From assembly GCA_028285545.1 (NCBI GenBank), contig JANQPA010000008.1, forward strand, positions 62,001-126,000: DNA of 64,000 nucleotides, in the 5' to 3' direction. Origin of the DNA: Saprospiraceae bacterium. GTDB taxonomy: Bacteria; Bacteroidota; Bacteroidia; Chitinophagales; Saprospiraceae. The position numbers and the translations under genes were made by a program. Of the stretch, positions 36,166 through 46,100 are shown in pieces (position 1 is the first letter of the stretch; every line of letters starts with the position of its first letter). The notes under the pieces are model-generated. The model had not been told where the DNA came from and did not search any database. It saw only the letters and a list, made by a program, of their open reading frames with translations.

Positions 36166-36209
36166 CAAAGGTAAAAATCCCATACCGTATTATCAGTGAT
36201 TTAAATCAC
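36166..36209 (-). promoter_or_regulatory. Crp/Fnr-like operator plus TAnnTTTG promoter of the SulP gene
   Basis: Read in the direction of transcription: GTGATTTAAATCAC (36209 to 36196), a perfect palindrome, then 22 bases, then TACCTTTG (36173 to 36166). With a start point about six bases past the -7 box, the operator centre falls near -42, the classic class II activator position. It is the best of the three copies. The leader to the ATG would be about 30 bases. Confidence 0.78.
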
Positions 36210-36364
36210 GAATACAGTAGGAGGCATCAAACACAACCAGCGATTTTATTATTACAAATTTGTGTATCTTTAAATTTGTCGTTAACCGTTGGTATTTCAT
36301 TTAGATCAATATTTGATCATATTCTCATCTGGTTCTATCTCTAAGACATCTAAATCAATATTAC

Positions 36365-37999
36365 ATGTTATCTTATTGTAGAATACCATCCTATTTCTTA
36401 CCATATACCTTAACGATTTTATGCTTATTTGGCAGCCATTTCCTACTGTCTCAATCTCGTACTGATAGTCTTTTAGTTCAGCTCAAAAAGGCCCCCGAAG
36501 AAGGAAGAGCTGCTATTTATAATGAATTGTCAGCTATACACAGTGAAAATACACCTGAAAAAGCAATTCAATTTGCTGAACAAGCCCTTAAGTTTTCTCG
36601 GAAATATGATGATAAACGGAATGAGGCTGTTTCTTTGCAAAATCTTTGCTTAGGATATTTATTCAATGATATTTATGACAAGGCACTGGTAAATGGCCTG
36701 GCTTCTTTAGAAATTTTTGAGCAGCTTGGCAAAGCTGAAGATATAGCCTATATACTTAGCACCTTAGGTTGGCTTTATTATGACATTCAAAACGCTGACC
36801 TTGCACTTCAATACCATCAAAAGGTATTAGATATTTATTTGAGTTTGGATGACAAAGAAAATATTTCCTTCGGTTACAACAGCCTGGGCCTGGTCTATTC
36901 ACTAAAAGAAGATTATGAAACTGCCTTATATCATTACCTTCAATCCCTAAAAATTGCCCAGGAGAATCAACTCATTCATAGGGAAGCTACTGCCCATAGC
37001 AATTTAGGGATGACCTACTCCTCTCTGGGAAGCTTTGATTTGGCCTTAAAACATCTACAGGAATCACTAAATCTAAGGTCCAATAGCTCTTCTACCCTTT
37101 CCATGGCAGAAGTATACAATCAAATCGGTAAAGTGTATTTGGGAACAGGCCAATATGAAAAATCTGAAGCCAGCCTATTAAAAGCCCGCTCCTTAATTGA
37201 ACAGCTTACCTCCAAATCCAGTAAAGAAAAATTAATGGACAATTATGAGTATTATTCCGATTTGTATGCTGGCAAGGGAGAATATGAAAAAGCTTATGAA
37301 GCCTTCAAAAAACACTCGGAGTTAAGAAATAACATTCTGTCAGAAGATAAATCCAACAGGCTTTCCGAAATGAGGATTTTATATGAAACGGAAAAAAAAG
37401 AAAATGAAATTCAATTACTGGAAAGTCAAAAACGAATCGATCGATTTTTTAGAAATGCTTCTGTCATCGGACTAATCTTGTTAATAATCATTACTTATCT
37501 CAGCATTAGCAAATTGAGAAGTAAAAACCAAAAAGCCAAACTCGAAAAAGAAAATTTAAAAGATAAACTCGATTTTAAAAATACAGAACTCACCACTTTT
37601 GCTCTACATATTTCTCAACGAAATGAGATGTTGAATAGATTTATCGAATCACTAAGCAATATTGAAAAAAATGCGGAGAACCCCACCTCCGATCAAATTA
37701 GAAAGTTAACCCATCAAATCGAACAAAGTAAAACCATCAATCAAGACCTGGAAGATTTTCATATCAATGTCGAAAAAGAATACAAAGACTTTTTCTATAA
37801 TCTGGAAAAAAAATTCCCCGACCTCACCGAAAATGACAAACGACTATCTGCCCAATTAAGGCTTAATCTTTCCAATAAAGATATTGCAGGATTGAACAAT
37901 GTAGCCATAAAATCAGTAGAGATGGCCCGCTATAGATTGCGGAAAAAGTTCAACCTCGATCCCAAGGACAACATAGCTGAGTTTTTACGCCAGCTTTAA
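36365..37999 (+). CDS. TPR-transmembrane-LuxR hybrid regulator, probable PUL regulator
   Basis: 544 residues. Signal or anchor (about 10-28), then tetratricopeptide repeats (about 45-340), a transmembrane helix (about 362-380), a coiled coil (about 385-475) and a C-terminal LuxR-type helix-turn-helix (about 485-544: LTENDKRLSAQLRLNLSNKDI, SVEMARYRLRKKFNL). This layout, with outside TPRs and a cytosolic DNA-binding end, occurs in Bacteroidota as a membrane-bound one-protein sensor-regulator. It stands directly upstream of the SusC/SusD operon, so it probably senses the glycan or its breakdown products and controls that locus. A TAAATTTG box at 36271-36278 is a possible promoter element. Confidence 0.85.
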   Translation: MLSYCRIPSYFLPYTLTILCLFGSHFLLSQSRTDSLLVQLKKAPEEGRAAIYNELSAIHSENTPEKAIQFAEQALKFSRKYDDKRNEAVSLQNLCLGYLFNDIYDKALVNGLASLEIFEQLGKAEDIAYILSTLGWLYYDIQNADLALQYHQKVLDIYLSLDDKENISFGYNSLGLVYSLKEDYETALYHYLQSLKIAQENQLIHREATAHSNLGMTYSSLGSFDLALKHLQESLNLRSNSSSTLSMAEVYNQIGKVYLGTGQYEKSEASLLKARSLIEQLTSKSSKEKLMDNYEYYSDLYAGKGEYEKAYEAFKKHSELRNNILSEDKSNRLSEMRILYETEKKENEIQLLESQKRIDRFFRNASVIGLILLIIITYLSISKLRSKNQKAKLEKENLKDKLDFKNTELTTFALHISQRNEMLNRFIESLSNIEKNAENPTSDQIRKLTHQIEQSKTINQDLEDFHINVEKEYKDFFYNLEKKFPDLTENDKRLSAQLRLNLSNKDIAGLNNVAIKSVEMARYRLRKKFNLDPKDNIAEFLRQL

Positions 38000-38105
38000 T
38001 GAATACTCCAATTTGAATGAATATTATTATGGGGCATCCCGAATTTTCTAACATTTATAGGATGACTCATTTTTAGTTTTCTCCAATCTAATTTGTCCTT
38101 ACCTA

Positions 38106-38208
38106 TACCTTCTACTTTATACCTTCTACTTTATACCTTCTACTCTTTTGAGGGCTAATGTAGGGGTGTTGTAGTCCCTAAATATAGTAGAAGAGTGTAG
38201 AAGTAGAG
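38106..38208. repeat. 14-bp tandem repeats and facing inverted copies between regulator and SusC gene
   Basis: TACCTTCTACTTTA is repeated at 38106, 38120 and in part at 38134. A complementary purine run (AGTAGAAGAGTGTAGAAG) begins near 38183, so the region can fold into a long imperfect hairpin with AGGGCTA/TAGTCCCT at its tip. It lies in the 426-base gap 38000-38425, where no other gene is seen. It may be a terminator or leader structure for the SusC operon. Confidence 0.5.
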
Positions 38209-38425
38209 GAGCAAGCTTCTTTTTCAAAAAAGCCACATTATATATTGCCATTCGAAACAGAAAGGATATTTTATTTTATCTATTCAACAAAACAAAAACT
38301 TTCCTTCCTGTTTGTCATCAATTCCATCATGGAGCCTATATCATCCATACAGGGCTGCGGCTCTCCAATCTAATTTATTGGAAGCAGCCTATCCAATTTA
38401 TTTAAATAACCTACAATCTCATTTT

Positions 38426-41400
38426 ATGAAACGAAACAAATCAAAAACAATATTTACATTTTCCATTTTGTGGGCTTTATGCTTTCCCTTCATTTCAGCC
38501 ACAGCTAACAATCTGGAAAAAGTAATTAGAGGAACTGTTACCGATGCAGATGGGGAACCACTGATTGGGGTGAATATTGTGGCCGAAAACACAACGATTG
38601 GAACAGTATCAGATGTGGATGGCACCTATCAGCTTTCCGTACCTGATGAAACACAAAACCTCGTTTTTTCTTATACAGGCTATGTCCCACAAACTGTATC
38701 TATTAATGGCCGATCCACTATAGATATTAATATGCAAACGGACGTTACACTTCTTGATGAAGTGGTTGTAGTAGGTTATGGCAGACAAAAAAAGAGTGAC
38801 ATCACCGGCGCAGTTTCTGCAGTCAACGTTGAGGATTTGCAAAAGCTTCCAACAGGAAATTTTGCAACCGCCTTGCAGGGCCAAACAGCAGGGGTAAATG
38901 TAACAGCTGCTACCGGTGCACCAGGGAGTAATCCCATCATTAGGATTCGAGGTCTTGGCACCATTGGAAATAATAATCCACTCTATGTAATTGATGGAAT
39001 TCCGGGCGACCTTTCCTATATCGACCCTGCCGACATAGAAAGCGTAAACATTTTAAGAGATGCTTCAGCAGCTACCATCTATGGTGCCAGAGCTTCTAAT
39101 GGAGTAGTAATCGTAACCACCAAAAGAGGAAAAAGCGGGGCTCCCCGTGTAGCCTTAAATTCCTATATTTCCACCCAGAGTCTAACCAATAATATTGATG
39201 TTGCCAACAAGGTGCAATACAATCAAATTATGAGGGAAGCTCGTGCCAATGGAGGCGAAGATCCGCTGGAGTACACCCTAAATGACAGCCAATTTGCAGA
39301 TAGCGACTGGGCAGGAGCCTATATTGATGATGCAGTAGAACAAAAATATGACCTGGGAATCTCAGGTGGAACGGAGGAAATGAATTACCATTTTTCCGGC
39401 GGATATTTCAATAACTCAGGGACGGTCATCAATACTGATTTTGAAAGATATAATGCCCGATTAAATTTAGATTTTCAACTCTTAAATAAGCGCCTGAAAG
39501 TTTCTCCCGGCATCGGCTATACTCGTCAAAACTCAAACAATATTTTTGAACCAACAGGTGGTGGCAATGCCAGTTTTTCACCTTTCCTATATGCCTTTAC
39601 CAGTTTACCGCACAAGGAAATATTTGGCCCTAACTCCCCAAATGGCTTCGCAGAACCTGCTCCTGAGCTTGGATCCGGAAATCCCGTCGGAGAGAGGGCG
39701 CTGGAAAGAGATCAAAATCAGGATGACTACCTGCAGTTCAATATAGCAGCAGAGGTAAAAATTCTTGAAGGTTTAACCTATCAATTACAATTTGGTCAAA
39801 ATACCGAAAACACCTATAATTTATTCCACTTACCTGCATATAGTTTTGGTCCACAGGCAACGGTTGAAGATCCATTTATTTCTGAATCTCGGGCCCGTCT
39901 GAATGAATGGACGCTAAATAATATTCTAAATTATGAGGCTACATTTGGCAGTCACAAGCTTGGAATAATGGGTGGGATCTCAAGAGAAAAAAGTGAATTT
40001 AGATCAGTAGGAGGAACCAACCGAAAACTACCTTCCAGCGCCTTGGAGGCATTAAGTGCCGGAATTGGAGATGAAGCATCTTTTGGTTTCAACTCAACCA
40101 GTACCCTACAATCCTATTTTGGACGCCTGAACTACAATTTCGACAACCGCTATTTTCTTCAAGCCTCCCTTAGACGTGATGGTTCCTCTCGTTTTGCCCA
40201 GGAAAACAAATACGGGACTTTCTATTCTGTTTCTTTAGGATGGGCTCTTCATAATGAAAGTTTCTTCAATTCAGACTTTATCAGTGTATTGAAGCCCCGA
40301 TTCAGCTATGGAACCCTGGGAAATCAAAATATTGGTGACCACCTATTTCTGGCTAGAATTGCTTCTGGGGGTGCTCAACTCAATTATCCTTTTGGAGGAG
40401 AAATGCGTCAGGAAATCGTAGTAGGGGCCATTAATACCTCTTTGCCTACTCCCGATATCAAATGGGAGGAAACAACTTCCACAAATATTGGGATTGATTT
40501 AGGATTTATGGAAGATCGTTGGGCGATATCCTTTGACTATTTTTCTACCACCACCGAGGATATGCTGGTTAGCGTTCCTGTACCTGCTACTTCTGGAATC
40601 ACCTCTTTCCCTTTAACGAATGGTGGAAAAATGGAAAATAGTGGATGGGAATTCTCTACTACTTATAGAAAAAGAGAAGGAGATTTTCATTTTGACATAA
40701 GTGCCAACTTGAGTCATTCCAATAATAAGGTTACCCAATTGGGCTTTGCAGATGAAGCCTTTACAGAAGGTTATGTTGAATTTTTCAATTTCCCGACCAC
40801 ACGTACGGAAGTAGGGGGCGAAATTGGAAGGTTCTATTTATTCCAAACAGATGGGATATTCCAAAATCAGGCAGAAATAGATGCACATGGTGTTCAACCT
40901 AACGCCGCCCCCGGTGACCTTAAATTCGTTGACGCCAATGGAGATGGAGCACTAGATGATGATGATAAAGTATTTTTTGACAGTGGCCTCCCTAATTTGG
41001 AATTCGGCCTCAATATGAATGCATATTACAAAAATTTTGACCTCAGCATTTTCCTTCAGGGTACCCAGGGAAATAATATGTACAATGGAATGAGAATGTG
41101 GCTCTATAGAACAGACCGTATCGAAAACGTTTCTGCTGACCTGGTTAATGCCTGGTCTCCCAATAATCCAAGCAGTGCAATTCCTAGAAATGTGTCAACA
41201 GATCCCAATAGTAACATTCGTCCTTCTGATTATTTCCTTGAAGATGGTTCTTATCTAAGGTTGCGAAACATCCAAATTGGCTATTCTTTTCCTCTGTCCC
41301 TATTGAATAAAGTATCGATTAACAAGGCCCGAATTTATCTGAGTGCTTATAATCTGCTAACCTTTACAGATTACACTGGCTTTGATCCCGGAATATCCAA

Positions 41401-41485
41401 TAGTGGATTATTTACCAGAGGAGTAGATCGAGGATTTTATCCTTTAACCAAATCCTTTGTGCTTGGATTAAACCTTGGATTCTAA
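38426..41485 (+). CDS. SusC/RagA-family TonB-linked outer-membrane transporter
   Basis: 1019 residues from ATG 38426. An in-frame ATG at 38312 would put 38 polar residues before the signal peptide and was rejected. Signal peptide about 1-27 (ends ATANN). Then a carboxypeptidase-regulatory-like domain (VIRGTVTDADGEPLIGVNI), the SusC plug signature with DEVVVVGYGRQKKSDITGAV and the plug domain, then a 22-stranded barrel ending YPLTKSFVLGLNLGF. It imports oligosaccharides with energy from TonB-ExbBD. First gene of the operon with SusD 59 bases downstream. It defines this as a polysaccharide utilisation locus. Confidence 0.95.
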   Translation: MKRNKSKTIFTFSILWALCFPFISATANNLEKVIRGTVTDADGEPLIGVNIVAENTTIGTVSDVDGTYQLSVPDETQNLVFSYTGYVPQTVSINGRSTIDINMQTDVTLLDEVVVVGYGRQKKSDITGAVSAVNVEDLQKLPTGNFATALQGQTAGVNVTAATGAPGSNPIIRIRGLGTIGNNNPLYVIDGIPGDLSYIDPADIESVNILRDASAATIYGARASNGVVIVTTKRGKSGAPRVALNSYISTQSLTNNIDVANKVQYNQIMREARANGGEDPLEYTLNDSQFADSDWAGAYIDDAVEQKYDLGISGGTEEMNYHFSGGYFNNSGTVINTDFERYNARLNLDFQLLNKRLKVSPGIGYTRQNSNNIFEPTGGGNASFSPFLYAFTSLPHKEIFGPNSPNGFAEPAPELGSGNPVGERALERDQNQDDYLQFNIAAEVKILEGLTYQLQFGQNTENTYNLFHLPAYSFGPQATVEDPFISESRARLNEWTLNNILNYEATFGSHKLGIMGGISREKSEFRSVGGTNRKLPSSALEALSAGIGDEASFGFNSTSTLQSYFGRLNYNFDNRYFLQASLRRDGSSRFAQENKYGTFYSVSLGWALHNESFFNSDFISVLKPRFSYGTLGNQNIGDHLFLARIASGGAQLNYPFGGEMRQEIVVGAINTSLPTPDIKWEETTSTNIGIDLGFMEDRWAISFDYFSTTTEDMLVSVPVPATSGITSFPLTNGGKMENSGWEFSTTYRKREGDFHFDISANLSHSNNKVTQLGFADEAFTEGYVEFFNFPTTRTEVGGEIGRFYLFQTDGIFQNQAEIDAHGVQPNAAPGDLKFVDANGDGALDDDDKVFFDSGLPNLEFGLNMNAYYKNFDLSIFLQGTQGNNMYNGMRMWLYRTDRIENVSADLVNAWSPNNPSSAIPRNVSTDPNSNIRPSDYFLEDGSYLRLRNIQIGYSFPLSLLNKVSINKARIYLSAYNLLTFTDYTGFDPGISNSGLFTRGVDRGFYPLTKSFVLGLNLGF

Positions 41486-41544
41486 GAAGGAATAAAAAAG
41501 CCTTTCCGGGCTAAAATTATTTCAGGAAAATAAAAAAATGATCA

Positions 41545-43068
41545 ATGAAAAAAATAAAATATGTCCTAATCCTATTCTCAGTTTTTTGTTTCATGACCGC
41601 TTGCAATGACGATTTTATTGAGGTGGAGAATAAGGAGGTACTAACTGAAGAAAGTTTTTGGCAAACAGAAGAGCATGCCCTCCAAGCCCTGACTGCTGCT
41701 TACGCTGCTTTGCATAGTGCCAGCGGTAGTAAATGGGCCTTTTTTGAGGAAATGTACATTGCTATGAGTTATCGGGGAGATGACATCATTAACAACAGCA
41801 GTGAAATTTATGGACGTTCTCTATCAAATTTCACCAATACCACAGAAGAAAGTAGTCCATATAATGTATGGCTGGCCAGCTATTCAGGCATAGGCAGAGC
41901 CAATCAAATAATTGCAAGAGTACCTGCTATGGATGCAGTAGACCAAGATCAAAAAAATGTCATTGTTGCAGAAGCAAAATTCTTGAGGGGGCTTTATTAT
42001 TTTTGGCTGGTCACCGGCTTTGAAAATGTACCTCTGGTAACTACTTTTGAAACCAATCCTGACAATTTATTCCCAAGCCAGTCCTCCTCCGCCCAGGTTT
42101 GGACACAAATTGAAAATGACTTGCAGCAAGCCGAGGGAGCACTACCTGATGCTCATGGTGCTCAGTGGACGGGCCGTGCTACCAAAGGGGCTGCTAAAGC
42201 GCTATTGGGGAAAGTCTATCTTTTTCAAGAAAAATGGGGAGATGCCGAAACCAAATTAGGCGAAGTAGTGGGAAGTAATAATTATGCTTTATTGGATAAT
42301 TATGCTGACAATTTTAACGGGAATGGTGAAAATGGATCGGAAAGTCTATTCGAAATCCAGTTTTCTGGTGACCGATCGAATGGTAACGATGAGCGGCATC
42401 CATTTAACTTCGAAGTTTCACCCTATACTTTTGGAGGTTGGGAATTATTCTATCCTTCAGAATGGCTGGTGGAAGAAATGAAAAAAGATGTGGACGAAAA
42501 TGGAAATATTAGCGAGCGAGTATATGAAAGTATCTTTTTTGAAGATCCCCAGGCCAATATGTACAGCCTTGATGACGGAACCGAAATTCAATATAGCCAA
42601 GTTGCCTCAGACCTTAACCAACCAAATTATTTTAAAAAGTATTCTTTTAATGCCGATGAGAATTTCTATTCCGGAACCAATATTGCCCTCATCCGCTATG
42701 CTGATGTTTTGTTAATGTATGCCGAAGCTTTAAACGAAAATGGAAAAACAGACGATGCCATAACTGAAGTCAATAAGGTGCGGGAGCGCGGAAGGGCTGC
42801 TCCTTTAAGCGGCCTAAACCAAGAGGAATTGCGCCAACAAATCCGGCACCATGAACGTCCGGTTGAATTGGCTATGGAATTTGGCATTCGCTGGTTTGAT
42901 TTATACCGTTGGCAAAAAGGTAGTGTAAGCCCTGAATCCATCAAAAACACTTTAATGGAGCATGGACTACCCTTCGCTGAAAACTTCCAGGATAAACACC
43001 TGATATTTCCAATTCCACTTCAGGAAATCAACATTAATCCAAACCTCCAACAAAATCCAGGTTGGTAA
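41545..43068 (+). CDS. SusD/RagB-family nutrient-binding outer-membrane lipoprotein
   Basis: 507 residues. Lipobox FCFMTAC (Cys20), so it is lipid-anchored on the outer membrane. The body is the helical TPR-like SusD fold: FWQTEEHALQALTAAYAALHS, RANQIIARVPAMDAVDQDQ, EAKFLRGLYYFWLV, TKGAAKALLGKVYLFQEKW and ALIRYADVLLMYAEALNENGK, ending FPIPLQEININPNLQQNPGW. It binds glycan and delivers it to SusC. Followed by a terminator-like double hairpin, then the VCBS/ASPIC gene, so part of the transcription may stop here. Confidence 0.95.
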   Translation: MKKIKYVLILFSVFCFMTACNDDFIEVENKEVLTEESFWQTEEHALQALTAAYAALHSASGSKWAFFEEMYIAMSYRGDDIINNSSEIYGRSLSNFTNTTEESSPYNVWLASYSGIGRANQIIARVPAMDAVDQDQKNVIVAEAKFLRGLYYFWLVTGFENVPLVTTFETNPDNLFPSQSSSAQVWTQIENDLQQAEGALPDAHGAQWTGRATKGAAKALLGKVYLFQEKWGDAETKLGEVVGSNNYALLDNYADNFNGNGENGSESLFEIQFSGDRSNGNDERHPFNFEVSPYTFGGWELFYPSEWLVEEMKKDVDENGNISERVYESIFFEDPQANMYSLDDGTEIQYSQVASDLNQPNYFKKYSFNADENFYSGTNIALIRYADVLLMYAEALNENGKTDDAITEVNKVRERGRAAPLSGLNQEELRQQIRHHERPVELAMEFGIRWFDLYRWQKGSVSPESIKNTLMEHGLPFAENFQDKHLIFPIPLQEININPNLQQNPGW

Positions 43069-43112
43069 CAGGCCTGGTTTTAGTGAGCCTTTAAGTTTCA
43101 TAAATTATTATC

Positions 43113-43150
43113 AGGCGCCTATTTGGCAATATTGCCTCTGGGCGCCTTTT
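43113..43150 (+). terminator. Nested hairpin after susD (terminator or attenuator)
   Basis: AGGCGCC (43113-43119) pairs with GGCGCCT (43141-43147), followed by TTT. Inside is a perfect palindrome GGCAATATTGCC (43125-43136). It sits 17 bases upstream of the next gene, so it can reduce expression of the enzymes relative to SusC/SusD or separate the two units. Confidence 0.75.
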
Positions 43151-43166
43151 CAATTTTTATATTGCT

Positions 43167-46100
43167 ATGTTGAAACGCTTATTAGTAATAACCTTTTCCT
43201 ATCTGGCTTTTGGCTTGTTGATGACCTTACACTCCTGTCAGGAAAATAAAAATATTGATTCTCAACAAGCAAGACTCCATGATCAACAGTCCTTATTTAC
43301 TAAGTTACCCTCTTCTAGTACCCAGGTTATTTTCCAAAATAACATACCCGAAAGTGGTACAATGAATAGCATGATCTATGAGTATTATTATAATGGTGGA
43401 GGGGTAGCTATTGGAGATATAGATAATGATGGATGGGAAGATATTTATCTGGTCTCCAACCTGGGAGATAATAAATTATATGCTAATAAAGGAGGTTTTA
43501 ACTTTGAAGACATTACTCAAAAAGCGGGAGTGGCAGGCTCTTTCGGCTGGTCTACAGGAGTTTGCATGACCGATGTAAATGCCGATGGCTGGCTGGATAT
43601 TTATGTCTGCAAATCAGGTAAGGGAAAAGCTCAAGATCGGAAAAACGAGTTATTCATCAATAAGCAAAATGGCACTTTTAAAGAGGCAGCCGCCGAATAT
43701 GGTTTAGATTTCGCTGGCTATAGTACCCAGGCCGCATTTTTTGATTATGATGTGGATGAGGATCTGGATATGTTTTTATTAAATCACAATACCAGCCCTA
43801 TCAACACCAATACTCCGGAGCAATATAAAAATCAGCATGCGCCCTTGGTTGGAGATAAGTTATTTCAAAATGATGGAGGCAGGTTCAAAGATGTTAGTCA
43901 GGAGGCTGGTCTGATCAATAATCCTATGGGCTTTGGCCTGGGAGTTTCGATTGGTGATCTAGACCTGGATGGCTGGCCAGATATTTATATAGGTAACGAT
44001 TACATCGAACAGGACTACCTCTACATGAACAATGGAGATGGGACCTTTACTGAAAAATTAAAATCCTCCATTAAACATACTTCTAATTTTTCAATGGGAA
44101 CGGACATCTCAGATTTTAATAATGATGGCTGGCCGGATATCATTTCCCTTGATATGGTGGCGGAAGACAACTACAGTATAAAAACCAGTATGAGTGGTAT
44201 GAATCCAAAAGCATTCTATCATGCTGTAGATAATGGTTTTCATTATCAATACATGTTTAATGCCCTTCAATTGAATAATGGACAAAACAGTTTTAGTGAA
44301 ATTGCCCAATTGGCAGGGGTTTCTAGCACTGACTGGAGCTGGGCTCCTCTTTTCGCAGATTTCGATAATGATGGCTGGAAAGATTTGTTCATAACCAATG
44401 GTCTGAAAAGAGATTTTAGAAACAATGATTTTAGAAAGAAGAAACTGGAAAGACTGAAAAAAACACAGGAAACAAAAGAAGACCTAAAAGCTGTTATGGA
44501 GGATTTGGTTTTAGAAACCCCGCAGCGCAAAACCCAAAACTATTTTTTTCAAAATAATCACAATCTCACTTTTTCAAAAAAATCAACGGAATGGGGAATT
44601 ACTAGCTCTTCTCTTTCAAATGGAGCTGCTTATGCCGACCTTGACAATGATGGAGATTTAGATTTGGTGGTAAATAATATTGATGAAGAAGCTGGTATTT
44701 TCCGAAATAATTCTAAGCAAAATTTTCTTCAAATCAAATTCAAAGGTCCTAAGCTGAACCCATTTGCAATAGGTGTCAAAATAATTGCCAAATACGACAC
44801 TATAAATCAAATGCTTGAAAATTTCCCAACCAGGGGTTATCAATCTTCGGTTAGTCAAAAATTAAATTTTGGTTTGGGACAATCGGATAAAATAGAAGAA
44901 TTAGAAGTTTTCTGGCCCGATGGTAAATATCAAAAACTAGAGGAAATATCTTCAAATCAACTTATTACATTAAAATATTCTGAGGCGATGAATGTCTCTT
45001 CTAGCTCGGCAAATAAACACAAAAAAGTTTTCTTCAAAGAAATTACAAAAGTTGCAGCTATTGACCACCAACACATCGAAAATCAGTACGATGATTTTCA
45101 AAAAGAAAGTCTGTTGCCCCATAAAATGTCCCAATTTGGCCCGGCCCTGGCTGTAGCCGATGTTAATGGTGACGATCTGGAAGATTTTTACATTGGCGGG
45201 GCAAAAGGATATCCTGGTGAATTGTATTTTCAACAAGAAGATGGAACATTTATTGCTTCAAAATTTCCCTTGTGGGAAAAAGAAAAAGCATATGAGGATG
45301 TGGATGCCATCTTCTTTGATGCTGACAATGACGGAGATCAGGATCTTTATGTAGTCAGTGGAGGTAATGAAGTGGAGGAAGGAAACCCCTTATTACAGGA
45401 TCGACTGTATTTGAATGATGGCAAGAAACAATTTCTGAAAAATAATAAACTCTTGCCTCTTTTACCGGTAAGTGGTAGCTGTGTAAGACCCTGTGATTTT
45501 GACAATGATGGTGATCTTGATCTGTTCATTGGAGGCAGACAAACACCAGGAAAGTATCCCCATCCTACCAATAGCTATCTGTTACAAAATGATGGGGGGT
45601 TGTTTGAAAACATTTCAGAAGAAGCAGCTCCTGATTTAAAAAAAGCAGGGATGGTAACAGATGCCATCTGGACAGATTTTAACCAGGATAAACAAATGGA
45701 TCTTTTAGTAGTGGGAGAATGGATGGAAATCACTTTTTTCAAAAACGAAAGAGGCAAACTACTCAAGTTCAGTCCGGAAATAGATAATCAATTAAGCCCA
45801 TTAAATGGCTGGTGGTCTAGTCTGGCTTCTTTGGATTTTGACCAGGACGGAGATGAAGACTATATAATTGGCAATTTAGGCTTAAATTATAAATACAAAG
45901 CTTCAAAAGATCAACCCTTCGAGGTTTATTGTAATGATTTCGATGAAAATGGGAGCTTAGACATCGTTTTGGGTTATTACAACCAAAATGAATTGTTTCC
46001 TTTACGAGGACGGGAATGTTCCTCCAATCAAATGCCTTTCATAAAAGAAAAATTCCCCACTTATCATGCATTTGGCTCCGCTAATTTAGCAGAAGTTTAT

